From: Synechococcus sp. KORDI-100
GTDB taxonomy: Bacteria > Cyanobacteriota > Cyanobacteriia > PCC-6307 > Cyanobiaceae
Assembly: GCF_000737535.1 (NCBI RefSeq)
Contig: NZ_CP006269.1
Span: forward strand, 2,108,001-2,172,000
Direction of reading: 5' to 3'
Length of the DNA: 64,000 nt
The notes under the pieces: model-generated
The model's database searches: none
Told to the model about the DNA's origin: nothing
The model's input: the letters and a program-made list of their open reading frames with translations, nothing else
Shown here: one piece after another, positions 32,552 to 42,201 of the stretch
Numbering within the stretch: the stretch's first letter is position 1
Layout of the letters: each line of letters begins with the position of its first letter
Program-made: the position numbers and the translations under genes

Positions 32552-33130
32552 TTGGCATCACTTTTAACCACACTCAGAACAAACAAAACACAGAAGGGAT
32601 TCACACTGATCGAAACCCTGATCGCCGGCGTGCTGCTGACACTTGTAATGACAGCCGTGGGACGGATGGGTGTCTCAGCTTTAGCTGGCAGCAGCAATCT
32701 CGCCGAGCGCCGTCGGGTGGAGGAAGCCATCGAAAATCACATTCAATTGGTGCAGCAAGCGGATTCGCTTCTCACCTACGACCAGATTCCCGCTGGGCAC
32801 AAAAATGGTGAAAATGGCGCCAGCCGAGCCTGTCGTTATCCAGCTGAGTACCTTGCCACTGCCCTGGAGCAGGAAGGCGCCATGAACGCCAGCAACTGGA
32901 GAGGCGACGCCGGCAGCAACGGTACTGAGCTGTTCCCTGCCTTCCAGACACCGAAAACAAAGACTACCGAGATCGAGACCACATACAGCTTCGATGAGGA
33001 CAAGGCAATTGTGACGGTCACCTACAACTTTGATGCTCCAGAATCTAATATCGGTAAAGAGACCCGCTCTCTGGAACTCAGCCCCAATTTCCAGAGTTAT
33101 TGCACACCCTATGAGGCTTCTGCTTCATGA
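32552..33130 (+). CDS. Prepilin-type protein, paralogue of 42202 gene
   Basis: A 192-residue prepilin with TTG start backed by AGGAGG upstream. The leader ends at Gly 16, then FTLIETLIAGVLLTLVMTAV with Glu 5. It shares with the gene at 42202 the pattern LAGS(S/A)-RRR(V/I)E-AIE(N/D) after the helix and a final strand ending ELSPNFQSYC / EVHPNFQVDC. The pair are therefore diverged paralogues. Two Cys are present (RACRYP; YCTPYE). Confidence 0.83.
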   Translation: MASLLTTLRTNKTQKGFTLIETLIAGVLLTLVMTAVGRMGVSALAGSSNLAERRRVEEAIENHIQLVQQADSLLTYDQIPAGHKNGENGASRACRYPAEYLATALEQEGAMNASNWRGDAGSNGTELFPAFQTPKTKTTEIETTYSFDEDKAIVTVTYNFDAPESNIGKETRSLELSPNFQSYCTPYEASAS

Positions 33131-33131
33131 C

Positions 33132-33791
33132 ATGGCATTGATGAGACAGCTCCGGGAGCGCGATCAGGGTTTCAGCCTTCTTGAAATGATTGTTGCTGTT
33201 GTCATCGTTGGAATGACAACAGCCTGGGCTATCCCTGAATTTCAACGGGGAACAGCACAATCCAAAGTTGATCGCTACACCAAAAATGTTGAGAGCGGCT
33301 TATTCGGTATTCGTGCTCTGATGGGTGCCTATAAAGAAAGCTGCGAAATCAACTTTAATTCGACCTCAGAAAGCGGCATATCCTTTGAGACCAGCAAGTT
33401 CTACCAACCCTCTGAACTGCTCGAGGTGAAACAGGATGACGGCTCTCGACGAGACAATCACGCCCTCGACGATTGCATCAAAGAGATTCAGGCAAGAGCC
33501 ATCAATCAGGATTTCAATCCTGAACAGATTCGTATGGTGCAGTTGGAAGGGACTCGCGAACGAAACGCGGTTGAAGTGGCGTCCACATCTGCAAGCTTTT
33601 CATTCACGCCTCCAGGCACCACAGCCAACGACAACGACATGACAATTCTGATCCGATCAACCGAGGCGCTGAAGCCATGGGCAACAAAGGGCGATGGCAG
33701 CAGCAGACTCGTCACCCGTTGTTTGGAAGTGACAGGAAACGGACAGATCTTCAGCGGGCAATGGCGAGACAGCCAATGCAGAGAGAACTGA
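33132..33791 (+). CDS. Prepilin-type protein
   Basis: A 219-residue prepilin from ATG 33132, one base after the previous stop; earlier in-frame starts would overlap that gene by up to 100 bases. The leader MALMRQLRERDQG is followed by FSLLEMIVAVVIVGMTTAWA with Glu 5. The head has Cys in ESCEINF, DDCIKEI, TRCLEVT and DSQCREN. The tight spacing indicates an operon with the genes on both sides. Confidence 0.83.
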   Translation: MALMRQLRERDQGFSLLEMIVAVVIVGMTTAWAIPEFQRGTAQSKVDRYTKNVESGLFGIRALMGAYKESCEINFNSTSESGISFETSKFYQPSELLEVKQDDGSRRDNHALDDCIKEIQARAINQDFNPEQIRMVQLEGTRERNAVEVASTSASFSFTPPGTTANDNDMTILIRSTEALKPWATKGDGSSRLVTRCLEVTGNGQIFSGQWRDSQCREN

Positions 33792-33895
33792 TCGTTCATC
33801 AGTTAGCTCTCAGAAAGTCTTCAGCATCCATCAAGATTCACCATCAAGGTCATTGCCACAATGAATTCAACAGGTATTTACGGACATTTTCTGTC

Positions 33896-35572
33896 ATGAA
33901 ATTGAATCCGACACGCCAATCGCATGTATCTAGGAGACATCAGAACAAGCATTCACAAGGATTCAGTCTGAATGAAGCTCTGATTGCACTCGCTGCTGGA
34001 ACATTGGTGATCGGTGCTGGCGCGCTTGCACTTCGCTCCACCCAGACCCTGATTAAGAGCAGTGGCGAGAAAACAACCCAACGTCAAAATGCCGCCAACG
34101 GTGTTCGTCTGATGCGCTCTGAGATCGAGCGAAGTTTGCATGCACTGGTCAATGGGACCCCCCCAGATGCTGAACTCGCTTACACAGATCTTGGCCAATA
34201 TGGAGATGCGGTTCTGCAATGCCAGCAACTTGCCAATGGATTGACTCCTGGCTCCTCCGAACTGACCGATCAGCAAAAAGCGAAATTCCTGCCCTTGTTT
34301 GGTCTGAAGATGGCAGACGTGACCGGGCAACCCGTTCTCTATGGCATGGCCCAGGGATCCAGTTCCCGCACATTTTCTGTCAAACGATGTGGCACTCCCC
34401 TGGGATTGGATGGCCGTTACAACAATGATAAGGCGCCATTCGTGGCCACTGTGATTGATGGCATCGGAATGATGCCTTGTCTCACTTACAACGACGACAA
34501 AGAGTGCACAGATACAGAGCGCCCTTTACCCGACAAAGAGGCCTTTGAGGTCACCGCGATTGATGTTCTGCAAGCACTCAACCAGAAGGATTTTTACGGT
34601 TTTTCCGTCAGCGACAACACAACTCCAAACCGTCAATATCTGGAACCCGCCTTCCGGTTTGAAACCGACAACAGCAGAAAACTGATTCGTGTGATCGGGC
34701 CAATGACCTGTGATGACAGCACGGAAGTGTGTGTTGAAAACACGCAGATCACGGTCGCCAGCTCCACAGACTCGAAGAACAGCCAGCCTTTGATGCTCAC
34801 GGCCTATGCCAGGGCAGACAAGCGCCTGATGACACCCGGAGAGAACACAACCACGTTGGGATCCGAGTGGTTCCGTGATGTGAACAGCAAAAATGTCCGT
34901 TTTCTCGTGGATGGCTCCGGCTCGATGAGCGCCTGCATGGCCTGGAGTTTTGGAAAGAACGGCACTCTCGAGATGGGCGACACAAACCGCACTTATCACA
35001 CTCCTCAGGGAGACCCCCTGTACCGAGGTAATTCCTACGAAACATCCAAAGCGATCTGCAATGAAACACGCATGGAGCGACTGCAGCGTGAACTCTCAGA
35101 GTTGATCCAACAACTCCCCCAGGACACCAAAGTCAGCCTTGAAGTGTTCAGCACCCCCGGTTACTTCAACAATCGGCAGTGGGATAAGTCCAAAAACGGA
35201 CTTGTGACGATTGGAGATGGCAACAACCGCGACTCCGCCCTTGAATTTGTGAGTTCCCTCGATGATCAACCAGGCTCAACCTGGGGTGGTACCAACCCAT
35301 GGGCTGGATTGGAACGTTCATTTGAGGACAAGGAAGCTGACACCCTCTACTTCCTTTCAGATGGATTACCGACAACGAAACTCAGCATCCCTGGTGAAGA
35401 TGCCAGTTACTCCAACGACTTCAGGCCGGCTGCGACCTACTACGCAAAGCTGAATGAAGAAGAGCGTCAGACCAAACCACTGCAAGTGAACAGCACCTCG
35501 GTGATGCTGAGCTCACCGTGGATGGAAGACCTCTCGAAAAAGACAGAGGGTAATTACATCCAGAGCCAATGA
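33896..35572 (+). CDS. Modular prepilin with von Willebrand A domain
   Basis: A 558-residue protein from ATG 33896. A type IV pilin module comes first: basic leader, Gly 22, then FSLNEALIALAAGTLVIGAG with Glu 5. A ~290-residue linker/head follows. Residues ~333-555 are a vWA domain: VRFLVDGSGSMSA supplies the MIDAS DxSxS (Asp 339, Ser 341, Ser 343), Thr 466 lies in WGGTNPW and Asp 489 in YFLSDGLP. MIDAS domains bind Mg2+ or Mn2+ and often host-surface or matrix ligands. Pilins with grafted vWA modules are known, for example PilB of Streptococcus sanguinis, an adhesin. A tip adhesin is the likely role here. Confidence 0.88.
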   Translation: MKLNPTRQSHVSRRHQNKHSQGFSLNEALIALAAGTLVIGAGALALRSTQTLIKSSGEKTTQRQNAANGVRLMRSEIERSLHALVNGTPPDAELAYTDLGQYGDAVLQCQQLANGLTPGSSELTDQQKAKFLPLFGLKMADVTGQPVLYGMAQGSSSRTFSVKRCGTPLGLDGRYNNDKAPFVATVIDGIGMMPCLTYNDDKECTDTERPLPDKEAFEVTAIDVLQALNQKDFYGFSVSDNTTPNRQYLEPAFRFETDNSRKLIRVIGPMTCDDSTEVCVENTQITVASSTDSKNSQPLMLTAYARADKRLMTPGENTTTLGSEWFRDVNSKNVRFLVDGSGSMSACMAWSFGKNGTLEMGDTNRTYHTPQGDPLYRGNSYETSKAICNETRMERLQRELSELIQQLPQDTKVSLEVFSTPGYFNNRQWDKSKNGLVTIGDGNNRDSALEFVSSLDDQPGSTWGGTNPWAGLERSFEDKEADTLYFLSDGLPTTKLSIPGEDASYSNDFRPAATYYAKLNEEERQTKPLQVNSTSVMLSSPWMEDLSKKTEGNYIQSQ

Positions 35573-35613
35573 AGGTCCCAGCAATCGATTAATCCTAGAC
35601 ACACAGAGGACAC

Positions 35614-35638
35614 CCTGAGGGAAAGAGCTTCCCTCAGG
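35614..35638 (+). terminator. Perfect 10-bp stem-loop inside pilin series
   Basis: CCTGAGGGAA (35614-35623) pairs exactly with TTCCCTCAGG (35629-35638) around a five-base loop. It lies 42 bases after the vWA pilin stop. A T-run is missing (CAAAACACC follows), so partial termination or mRNA-end protection between sub-operons is more likely than a full stop. Confidence 0.6.
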
Positions 35639-35722
35639 CAAAACACCAGGGAGCCAACCAATACAGAACGATCATTAAACTTCTATAATCATTCCATCAT
35701 CAACAGTCACAGACAGGTTGCG

Positions 35723-37369
35723 ATGCTTGCAAAGCATCAGCAAGCTGTGGGCATGGGTATAACCAACGGCGACCTGAGAAAGAACCAACAATCAGTCTCA
35801 GAGCAAGGCTATGTTCTTCCGCTGGTGATCATCAGCGGGCTGATTCTCGCTGTCGGCGCCATGATGATATCCACGAGAAGCTTTTCAAGCCTTGTTCATA
35901 CAATCCAACAGAATCAAACAAGCGAAGCAGAAGCCATTGCGGAAAGTGGGCTTTCGCTTCTTCTCAAAGAATTGAACGATCAATTTCCTTATTTACTCAC
36001 GGTAAGTTGCCAGGTTGAAAACAACTCGCCGGCTCAGCAATTAGAGGCCCCGGTATGTGCTGGATGGCGAGATTTTCAATTCGGAGCCTATGGAGGTTCA
36101 ACGAAAGCTTGCGATGGCCGATCCACAAGCCCCAATCAGATGATGGAGCTTTTATCCCAACCAGTCGCCAAAGGCAGAGGGATCTATCGACTCAGAAACT
36201 ACGAATTCCTTGGTGATCAGATCCAGGGGGGAACAGCAATCCTCCAGGTCCAAGGATTACGTTTGAAAGGTCCCGAGGATGATCCCACCATCGCCTCTTC
36301 GGCAATCGTTGAGCAGGAGGTGACCATTGTTCCGAAGTGCTGCAATCGCGCTCCCTACGAGCCATGCGGAACATCAGGAAGTGGATGGAGCTACAGCTTA
36401 TTAACGCAAAACATCACTCTCAACGTTGGTGATGTCATTGACGAAAAGCGTCCAAGCGCCTTGAGCGGCGCAAACGTGCACTGTGTTAATTGCGATCCAC
36501 CGCCTGCAGACAAGTGTGAAGGCTGGACCAGTGCAGACCAGACCATTTCCAACGACTGTTCATCCCTCGCATCCGCCATCAACAATGAACAGCTGTCTCA
36601 AACAGAGCGATCTGCACTTCTACAGGATCAACTGATCGGTTCTGGAATCATCGATGGCGTACGGTCTGCAGGAGACATAGACATCCCTCAAGCCCCAACC
36701 TGGCACGACATCAGGGACGAGAATGGCGACGAATTATCCGATAAATTAAAGAACCTTGCACCATGGGATATGCGTTACAGATCAATCACGATCGGCCACA
36801 ATACCCATCCAAGTCATTGCGTCACGATCACCAACAAAACAACCAACAAGAAAACAACCCATTGCAGGATCCTGCGAATCAATCAAACCGGCACAACCAC
36901 AATGACACTCAAGCCCGGCGATGGCGACATCAGATTTTATATGGAAGGCGAGCAGATTAATCTGTCTGGAAATAACTTTGTGAACACCGGCAATTTCGGC
37001 CAATTTGTGATCTACGGAGGGGTTTCGACATATAAAACCGCACACGTTGATTACGCACAACGCGGCTGCGGTGGCAAACAACTCAATCTGTCAGGGGGAG
37101 GCTCCATCAATGCCTTTCTTTTCATGCCATGTTTCGACGTGAACCTGAGCGGAGGTAACTCAACCTACCCAATCACAATCACAGGATCAGTCATCGCCAA
37201 GAATTACAAAGTCACCGGAGACTATGCACGACTGGTCGTGCCCACAGATGCCGGGAAAACAATCTGTGATACCTACCAAATCTGCGGGGGGAGCAGTGGA
37301 GATGGCCAGAAAGAATTTGCAGCCTTGGGAAGCAATCGATGGCGCCTCATTCAAATGCAGAGAGAATGA
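35723..37369 (+). CDS. Large PilX-like pilin-associated protein
   Basis: A 548-residue protein. After a 29-residue leader ending EQG comes a pilin-like helix (YVLPLVIISGLILAVGAMM) without Glu 5, followed by a helical PilX-type continuation (EAEAIAESGLSLLLKELN). The middle is Cys-rich (PKCCNRAPYEPCG; NCDPPPADKCEG). The C-terminal ~150 residues contain repeated NLSGG(N/G) turns suggesting a beta-helix or adhesin-like fold. The stop overlaps the next gene's ATG. Another cargo-bearing minor pilin is the best reading. Confidence 0.75.
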   Translation: MLAKHQQAVGMGITNGDLRKNQQSVSEQGYVLPLVIISGLILAVGAMMISTRSFSSLVHTIQQNQTSEAEAIAESGLSLLLKELNDQFPYLLTVSCQVENNSPAQQLEAPVCAGWRDFQFGAYGGSTKACDGRSTSPNQMMELLSQPVAKGRGIYRLRNYEFLGDQIQGGTAILQVQGLRLKGPEDDPTIASSAIVEQEVTIVPKCCNRAPYEPCGTSGSGWSYSLLTQNITLNVGDVIDEKRPSALSGANVHCVNCDPPPADKCEGWTSADQTISNDCSSLASAINNEQLSQTERSALLQDQLIGSGIIDGVRSAGDIDIPQAPTWHDIRDENGDELSDKLKNLAPWDMRYRSITIGHNTHPSHCVTITNKTTNKKTTHCRILRINQTGTTTMTLKPGDGDIRFYMEGEQINLSGNNFVNTGNFGQFVIYGGVSTYKTAHVDYAQRGCGGKQLNLSGGGSINAFLFMPCFDVNLSGGNSTYPITITGSVIAKNYKVTGDYARLVVPTDAGKTICDTYQICGGSSGDGQKEFAALGSNRWRLIQMQRE

Positions 37370-37965
37370 GAAACCCATCGTTCAGGCACACGAACATCCA
37401 CAATGGATTCAGCCTTGTTGAACTCACAATCATCATCTCAATTGTGGGTGTTCTCAGCAGCATCGCATTGGTGAATTTATCCCGATCCTGGGCCAGCCAG
37501 CGATTGCTGGCCTCCACACGTGAACTGGAAAACTGGCTTGGTGAGCAACGTCGGTTTGCCATGCGCCAGAACCTCACCTGCAAAGTGATGATCGATCACG
37601 CCAACAAACGATTGATCAGCACAATTGATTCAGGCAACGCTGCAACACCCTGCTCAGACGACCCCTCCGCAGCTGGTGCTGGCATCTTTGACCTCGCAGA
37701 AAGCTTTGGTTCCGGTAGCGACAAACTTGAATTACTGAGCACACCCTCAACGCGTCCGGACGACTCCGATGGCGGCATCCGATTCTCATTCCGAGGGTTC
37801 AGCCAGAATCATCAGCTCAGTTCAGAGGGGCGCCTTGAATTGCGTCTTCGCCATCGTGATCTCACCAGGCAGCGCTGCATTCGAATTGTTTCTCCGATCG
37901 GAATGATGCGCGACGGACTTGCAACAGATGAGTCCTCACCATGCCGTTATGACAACAGCTATTAG
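37366..37965 (+). CDS. Prepilin-type protein (FimT/GspH-like)
   Basis: A 199-residue prepilin from ATG 37366, overlapping the preceding stop. The leader ends IHNG, then FSLVELTIIISIVGVLSSIA with Glu 5. The body RELENWLGEQRRFAMRQNLT and the C-terminal TRQRCIRIVSPIGMMRDG match FimT/GspH pseudopilins, which in competence pili can bind DNA. Four Cys are present. It overlaps the next gene by 17 bases. Confidence 0.82.
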   Translation: MRNPSFRHTNIHNGFSLVELTIIISIVGVLSSIALVNLSRSWASQRLLASTRELENWLGEQRRFAMRQNLTCKVMIDHANKRLISTIDSGNAATPCSDDPSAAGAGIFDLAESFGSGSDKLELLSTPSTRPDDSDGGIRFSFRGFSQNHQLSSEGRLELRLRHRDLTRQRCIRIVSPIGMMRDGLATDESSPCRYDNSY

Positions 37966-39262
37966 ACCGGATCCCAGCAAAACAAACCAATCCGTTCCGA
38001 CCGAAACGGGATTCACCCTGGTGGAGCTTCTGGTGGCATCCTTCATCGCAGGATTACTCTCTCTGATCACGGCCAATGTGATGATTGAAAATACCAAAAG
38101 CAACGCTCGCACTGAAACGAGGAGAAGAATTCACAACGACTGGAACCGGACAACACAGCTGATCCAATCAGAAATCGCCATGAGCCACTCGATTGAATCA
38201 GCGGGACTCAGCCCAGACAACGTCTCAGATGACTGCCCTCTACTCCAGCATCCTGAAACACGCCTGCAATTGCGAATGCATCTTGTCGGCACGATGCCGG
38301 ATGTGTTGTACGGCGTCCGGTCGATCCAGTCGCTGCCAGCAAGCGAAGCCAATCAGTGGATGGGCGGTCCGGAGGGCGGAGTGTTGATCCGCTGTGGTCC
38401 ACGGCTGAGCATCAGCAAAGACGGCAGCGCGGATTACATCCAAGGGACGCCCTATCAGCAATCGATTGTGTTGGACAAACTTGATCTGAGTACAGGCGAC
38501 GGTTTGACGGTCAACCAGTCGACGGACAATCAAAAGCGGGTGGAATTCAGCCTGGCGATGCAGGACAATCTTGACCGCGTCAAGTCGGCTCCAGCCAGCA
38601 GCCAGACCCTGACCAGCGGGGGAATCTCCAGGATCAACGACATTCCTCCGATCCCAAGCAGTGAATCAACCTGCAATGTGGTCTGTCGCACGGAGGACGC
38701 CGAATGTGGCCATGGCGTTAAAACTCTCTTGCCGGGAGATCCACGCTTCTATGCAGCGCCCGTGCTCACTGAACCGGTCTTCGGAACCAGCACCATTTGC
38801 ACGAATCGATCCGTGATACTCGGCGATGGGATGCAGGGGGCCAATGGCAATTACGTGATGGATGGTCAGCCATCGCCGGATCGAAACACCATCAAAGGAA
38901 TCAGCCTGTCGGGGGGGACAGGTCGCAACATTCTTCTGGGCACCCCAGTCAGCGACACCCTCCGGGGAGGTCCCGACCATGACGGCTTGATCGGCCGCGG
39001 TGGTGGCGATCATCTTCATGGTGAAGCTGGAAATGACAGCTTTGTTCCCTGGATCTCCGCATCAGAATCAAGCGACAACGTGACCGTGGATGGGGGTTCA
39101 GGTTTCGACCGTGTGTACCTGCAGGGTCCTGAACCGGACTACAGCCTGAGTAGCTGCAGCGTCAGTCACTGCATTCTCCGCTCAACCGCTGGAGGCACAC
39201 TCCACCTCGCAGACATCGAAATGCTGGTGTTCCAATCCAGCACAAAACGGCTGAACGATTGA
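37949..39262 (+). CDS. Modular prepilin with RTX-type calcium repeats
   Basis: A 437-residue protein from ATG 37949. The pilin module has Gly 21 followed by FTLVELLVASFIAGLLSLIT with Glu 5 and a PilW-like body. Residues ~300-400 carry hemolysin-type repeats: NILLGTPVSDTLRGGPDHDG, LIGRGGGDHLHGEAGNDSF, then a GGSGFDRV turn. RTX repeats fold on binding Ca2+ and are normally at the end of type I secreted proteins, so their presence on a Sec/PilD-dependent pilin is unusual. The stop overlaps the next gene's TTG start. Confidence 0.85.
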   Translation: MTTAIRPDPSKTNQSVPTETGFTLVELLVASFIAGLLSLITANVMIENTKSNARTETRRRIHNDWNRTTQLIQSEIAMSHSIESAGLSPDNVSDDCPLLQHPETRLQLRMHLVGTMPDVLYGVRSIQSLPASEANQWMGGPEGGVLIRCGPRLSISKDGSADYIQGTPYQQSIVLDKLDLSTGDGLTVNQSTDNQKRVEFSLAMQDNLDRVKSAPASSQTLTSGGISRINDIPPIPSSESTCNVVCRTEDAECGHGVKTLLPGDPRFYAAPVLTEPVFGTSTICTNRSVILGDGMQGANGNYVMDGQPSPDRNTIKGISLSGGTGRNILLGTPVSDTLRGGPDHDGLIGRGGGDHLHGEAGNDSFVPWISASESSDNVTVDGGSGFDRVYLQGPEPDYSLSSCSVSHCILRSTAGGTLHLADIEMLVFQSSTKRLND

Positions 39263-39798
39263 TCAACAAGGAAACGTTGCCGCTGAGAAGAACCATCCGT
39301 CATGAGTCCCGATGGTGGCGGCTCAAGCAAAACCGTGCGGATGGTTGTGGCGGTTTCGGGCTGACCGAAGTGGTCGTCTCCTCCCTGATCCTGATGATTG
39401 TGTTGACGGTTGTGCTTCGTTCTCAACTCGACAGCGCCAAGCGAAGCGAACAATCCGCCGAGCTCAATCAGATCCAGGACAAGATTCGTCAGGACCTCAA
39501 CCTGCTGCGCCAGGAAGCTCTTGGATGGCAGTGTGAACCGGGGACAGCCTGCACGGGGAAAGCCGCAGATCTCGATACGCCGATGCGCTACGACACATCC
39601 CATTGCTCAAGCGATGAGCCACTTGCTGATTTTCCTGTCAAAAGCTCGATTCTGATGGACAGTGGGAACATCAAAATCGAACGGCGGATCGACATCATCA
39701 ATCGTCAGTTGGACATCACCTACATCGGCACAAGCCGTGGAAAAACGATCACCAACAATGCATCACTTGTGCCACAAGCGATGTATTGGTGTAGTTGA
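39259..39798 (+). CDS. Prepilin-type protein, end of rightward series
   Basis: A 179-residue prepilin from TTG 39259, which overlaps the preceding TGA. A 32-residue basic, Trp-containing leader ends CGG, then FGLTEVVVSSLILMIVLTVV with Glu 5. Cys occur in WQCEPGTACTG, SHCSSDE and near the C-terminus (YWCS). It is the last gene of the contiguous series and converges on lepA. Confidence 0.8.
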   Translation: MINKETLPLRRTIRHESRWWRLKQNRADGCGGFGLTEVVVSSLILMIVLTVVLRSQLDSAKRSEQSAELNQIQDKIRQDLNLLRQEALGWQCEPGTACTGKAADLDTPMRYDTSHCSSDEPLADFPVKSSILMDSGNIKIERRIDIINRQLDITYIGTSRGKTITNNASLVPQAMYWCS

Positions 39799-39831
39799 TG
39801 CAGGAGATCCTGAAATGATCAGCAAGCTGAA

Positions 39832-41646
39832 TCAGCTTGCTTCATTCAACTTGAGAACCGCCATGAAGGCTTCCTGAGGCACATCCACCTTACCCATGGC
39901 CTTCATCCGTTTTTTACCTTTGGCCTGTTTCTTCAGCAATTTCTTTTTCCTGGAGATGTCGCCGCCGTAGCACTTGGCCAGCACATCCTTTCGAATCGCA
40001 CTGATGCTTGTGGAGGCAATGATCCTGCTGCCGATGGACGCCTGAATCGGAATCTTGAACTGCTGGCGGGGGATCAGTTCCTTCAACTTCTCCACCAACG
40101 CCTTACCCACATTGTAGGCCTTGTCCTGATGAACAATCGTGGTGAGGGCATCGGCCCGCTCGCCGTTGATCAACACATCGAGGCGGACCAACTGGTTCCT
40201 GCGGTAGCCGATCAGGTGGTATTCCATCGAGGCATAGCCCTGGGTGCGCGTCTTCATCTGATCGAAGAAATCGGTCACCACTTCTGCCAGCGGCAATTCG
40301 TAGATCAACGTCACCCGATCGGTGGTGATGTACTTCATATCGATGTACTCACCCCGGCGTTCCTGGCAGAGCCCCATCAAGGCACCGTTGTAATCATTCG
40401 GTGCGTAAATCTCCATCCGTACATAGGGCTCCTCGATCGATTCACGTTTCTGGGGATCCGGCAATGTCGCCGGGTTGTCCACCATCTCTTCACTGCCATC
40501 GATCAGATTCACCTTGTAGATCACCGACGGCGCCGTCACGATCAGATCAAGGTCGTATTCGCGCTCGAGACGCTCCTGCACGATCTCCATGTGCAGCAGG
40601 CCCAGGAAGCCGCAACGGAAACCAAAGCCCATGGCACTGCTGGTTTCCGGCTCGTACTTCAGGGCTGCATCGGAGAGCTGCAGTTTGTCGAGGGCATCGC
40701 GCAGATCCGGATACTGATCCGCTTCGGTGGGGAACAGCCCGCAGAACACCATCGGCTTGGCCTCGGTGTATCCAGGCAACGGTGCCTCAGCCGGTGCATT
40801 CAGCAGGGTGATCGTGTCGCCGACGCGGGCATCGGCCACCGCCTTGATTGACGCCGCCAGGTAACCCACCTCGCCGGCATGCAGTGCATCCACTTTCCGC
40901 TGATCCGGCGCCATGATTCCGATCTCGTCAAGCTCGTAGCTCTTCTTGCTGGCCATCAGCAGCACCTTGTCCTTGCAGCTGATCCGGCCGCTCATCACCC
41001 GGAAGTAAACAATCACGCCCCGGTAGGGGTCGTAATAGGAATCGAAGATCAGTGCCTTGGTGGGCTCCTCCACCGCATCCTGCGGGGGCGGCACGCGATC
41101 CACCACCGCCTGCAGGATCTCCGGCACACCCAGACCGGTTTTGGCAGAGCAGGGGATGGCGTTGTCGCAATCCAACCCGATGATCGCTTCGATCTCCTCC
41201 TTGATTCGGTCCGGATCGGCACCCGGCAGATCGATCTTGTTGAGCACCGGAATGATCTCCAGGTCATTCTCAAGCGCCAGATAAACGTTGGCCAGCGTCT
41301 GGGCTTCCACTCCTTGGCTGGCGTCCACCACCAGAAGTGCTCCTTCGCAGGCCTGAAGGCTGCGGCTCACCTCATAGGAGAAGTCCACATGGCCGGGGGT
41401 GTCGATCAGGTTAAGGACGTAGTCCTCACCGTCAGCCGCGGTGTATTGCATCCGAGCGGCCTGAAGCTTGATCGTGATGCCACGCTCCCGCTCGAGGTCC
41501 ATGTTGTCGAGGAACTGATCCTGCATATCGCGGTTGGCCACCGTCCCGGTGTCCTGTAACAAGCGATCTGCCAGGGTCGACTTGCCGTGGTCGATGTGGG
41601 CAATGATGCAGAAGTTTCGAATCCGTGAGACGGGTGCGTCGGTCAT
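39832..41646 (-). CDS. lepA: Elongation factor 4 (LepA)
   Basis: A 604-residue translational GTPase. G1 is [15 protein letters not shown], switch [11 protein letters not shown]3 [12 protein letters not shown] and G4 NKIDLPGA. Domains II, III, V and the LepA-specific C-terminal domain follow, ending with Lys-rich [20 protein letters not shown] typical of the family. LepA back-translocates or remodels stalled ribosomes. Length is as expected. It is a core gene interrupting the pilin locus. Confidence 0.97.
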   Translation of the reverse strand: MTDAPVSRIRNFCIIAHIDHGKSTLADRLLQDTGTVANRDMQDQFLDNMDLERERGITIKLQAARMQYTAADGEDYVLNLIDTPGHVDFSYEVSRSLQACEGALLVVDASQGVEAQTLANVYLALENDLEIIPVLNKIDLPGADPDRIKEEIEAIIGLDCDNAIPCSAKTGLGVPEILQAVVDRVPPPQDAVEEPTKALIFDSYYDPYRGVIVYFRVMSGRISCKDKVLLMASKKSYELDEIGIMAPDQRKVDALHAGEVGYLAASIKAVADARVGDTITLLNAPAEAPLPGYTEAKPMVFCGLFPTEADQYPDLRDALDKLQLSDAALKYEPETSSAMGFGFRCGFLGLLHMEIVQERLEREYDLDLIVTAPSVIYKVNLIDGSEEMVDNPATLPDPQKRESIEEPYVRMEIYAPNDYNGALMGLCQERRGEYIDMKYITTDRVTLIYELPLAEVVTDFFDQMKTRTQGYASMEYHLIGYRRNQLVRLDVLINGERADALTTIVHQDKAYNVGKALVEKLKELIPRQQFKIPIQASIGSRIIASTSISAIRKDVLAKCYGGDISRKKKLLKKQAKGKKRMKAMGKVDVPQEAFMAVLKLNEAS

Positions 41647-41718
41647 GCAGCGGCGGTTACCCGGCTCGGGTTCGATTGGCTTCGTTAAAGCAATCCTAGG
41701 GAGAGGGCACCAGCAGCC

Positions 41719-42039
41719 ATGAGCAACCCCTGGCCCTTGCTGATGCTGGCGATCACTGCCGAGGTGGTGGGCACCTCCTGTCTGCGGCTCTCGCAGGGGA
41801 TGACCAAGCCACTCCCCACCGTTCTGGTGTTTCTGGCCTACGCCATTGCCATGGGATTGCTGTCCAAGGTGGTCATGAGCCTCCCGCTTGGACTCACCTA
41901 TGCCCTCTGGAGCGGGATCGGCACGGTGGCCATCGTGCTGGTGGGCTGGCTGGCGTATCAGCAGACGTTGTCTGTCGCCCAGCTCATCGGCATCGGGATG
42001 ATCACATCTGGCGTCGTGCTGGTGAACATCGGACGCTGA
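41719..42039 (+). CDS. SMR-family small multidrug exporter
   Basis: A 106-residue, four-TM protein. The essential Glu is in [15 protein letters not shown] (residue 15); the [13 protein letters not shown] segment and final GVVLVNIG are family hallmarks. SMR proteins act as antiparallel dimers exchanging protons for cationic drugs, guanidinium or polyamines. It is divergent from lepA with a ~70-base gap. Confidence 0.9.
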   Translation: MSNPWPLLMLAITAEVVGTSCLRLSQGMTKPLPTVLVFLAYAIAMGLLSKVVMSLPLGLTYALWSGIGTVAIVLVGWLAYQQTLSVAQLIGIGMITSGVVLVNIGR

Positions 42040-42201
42040 GCCAGGAAACCCTTCATCTGAAGGACAGACGGAAGCCCGGAAAAATCCTATGAATTAAGTG
42101 TTGATCATCCGTTGTGAGCAAGCTCACAGCACGTCTTGACGTCGCTCAACAGTCAGCAAAAGAAGAGCGCGTATTCATGGGATATCGACCAGGTCATTCA
42201 C

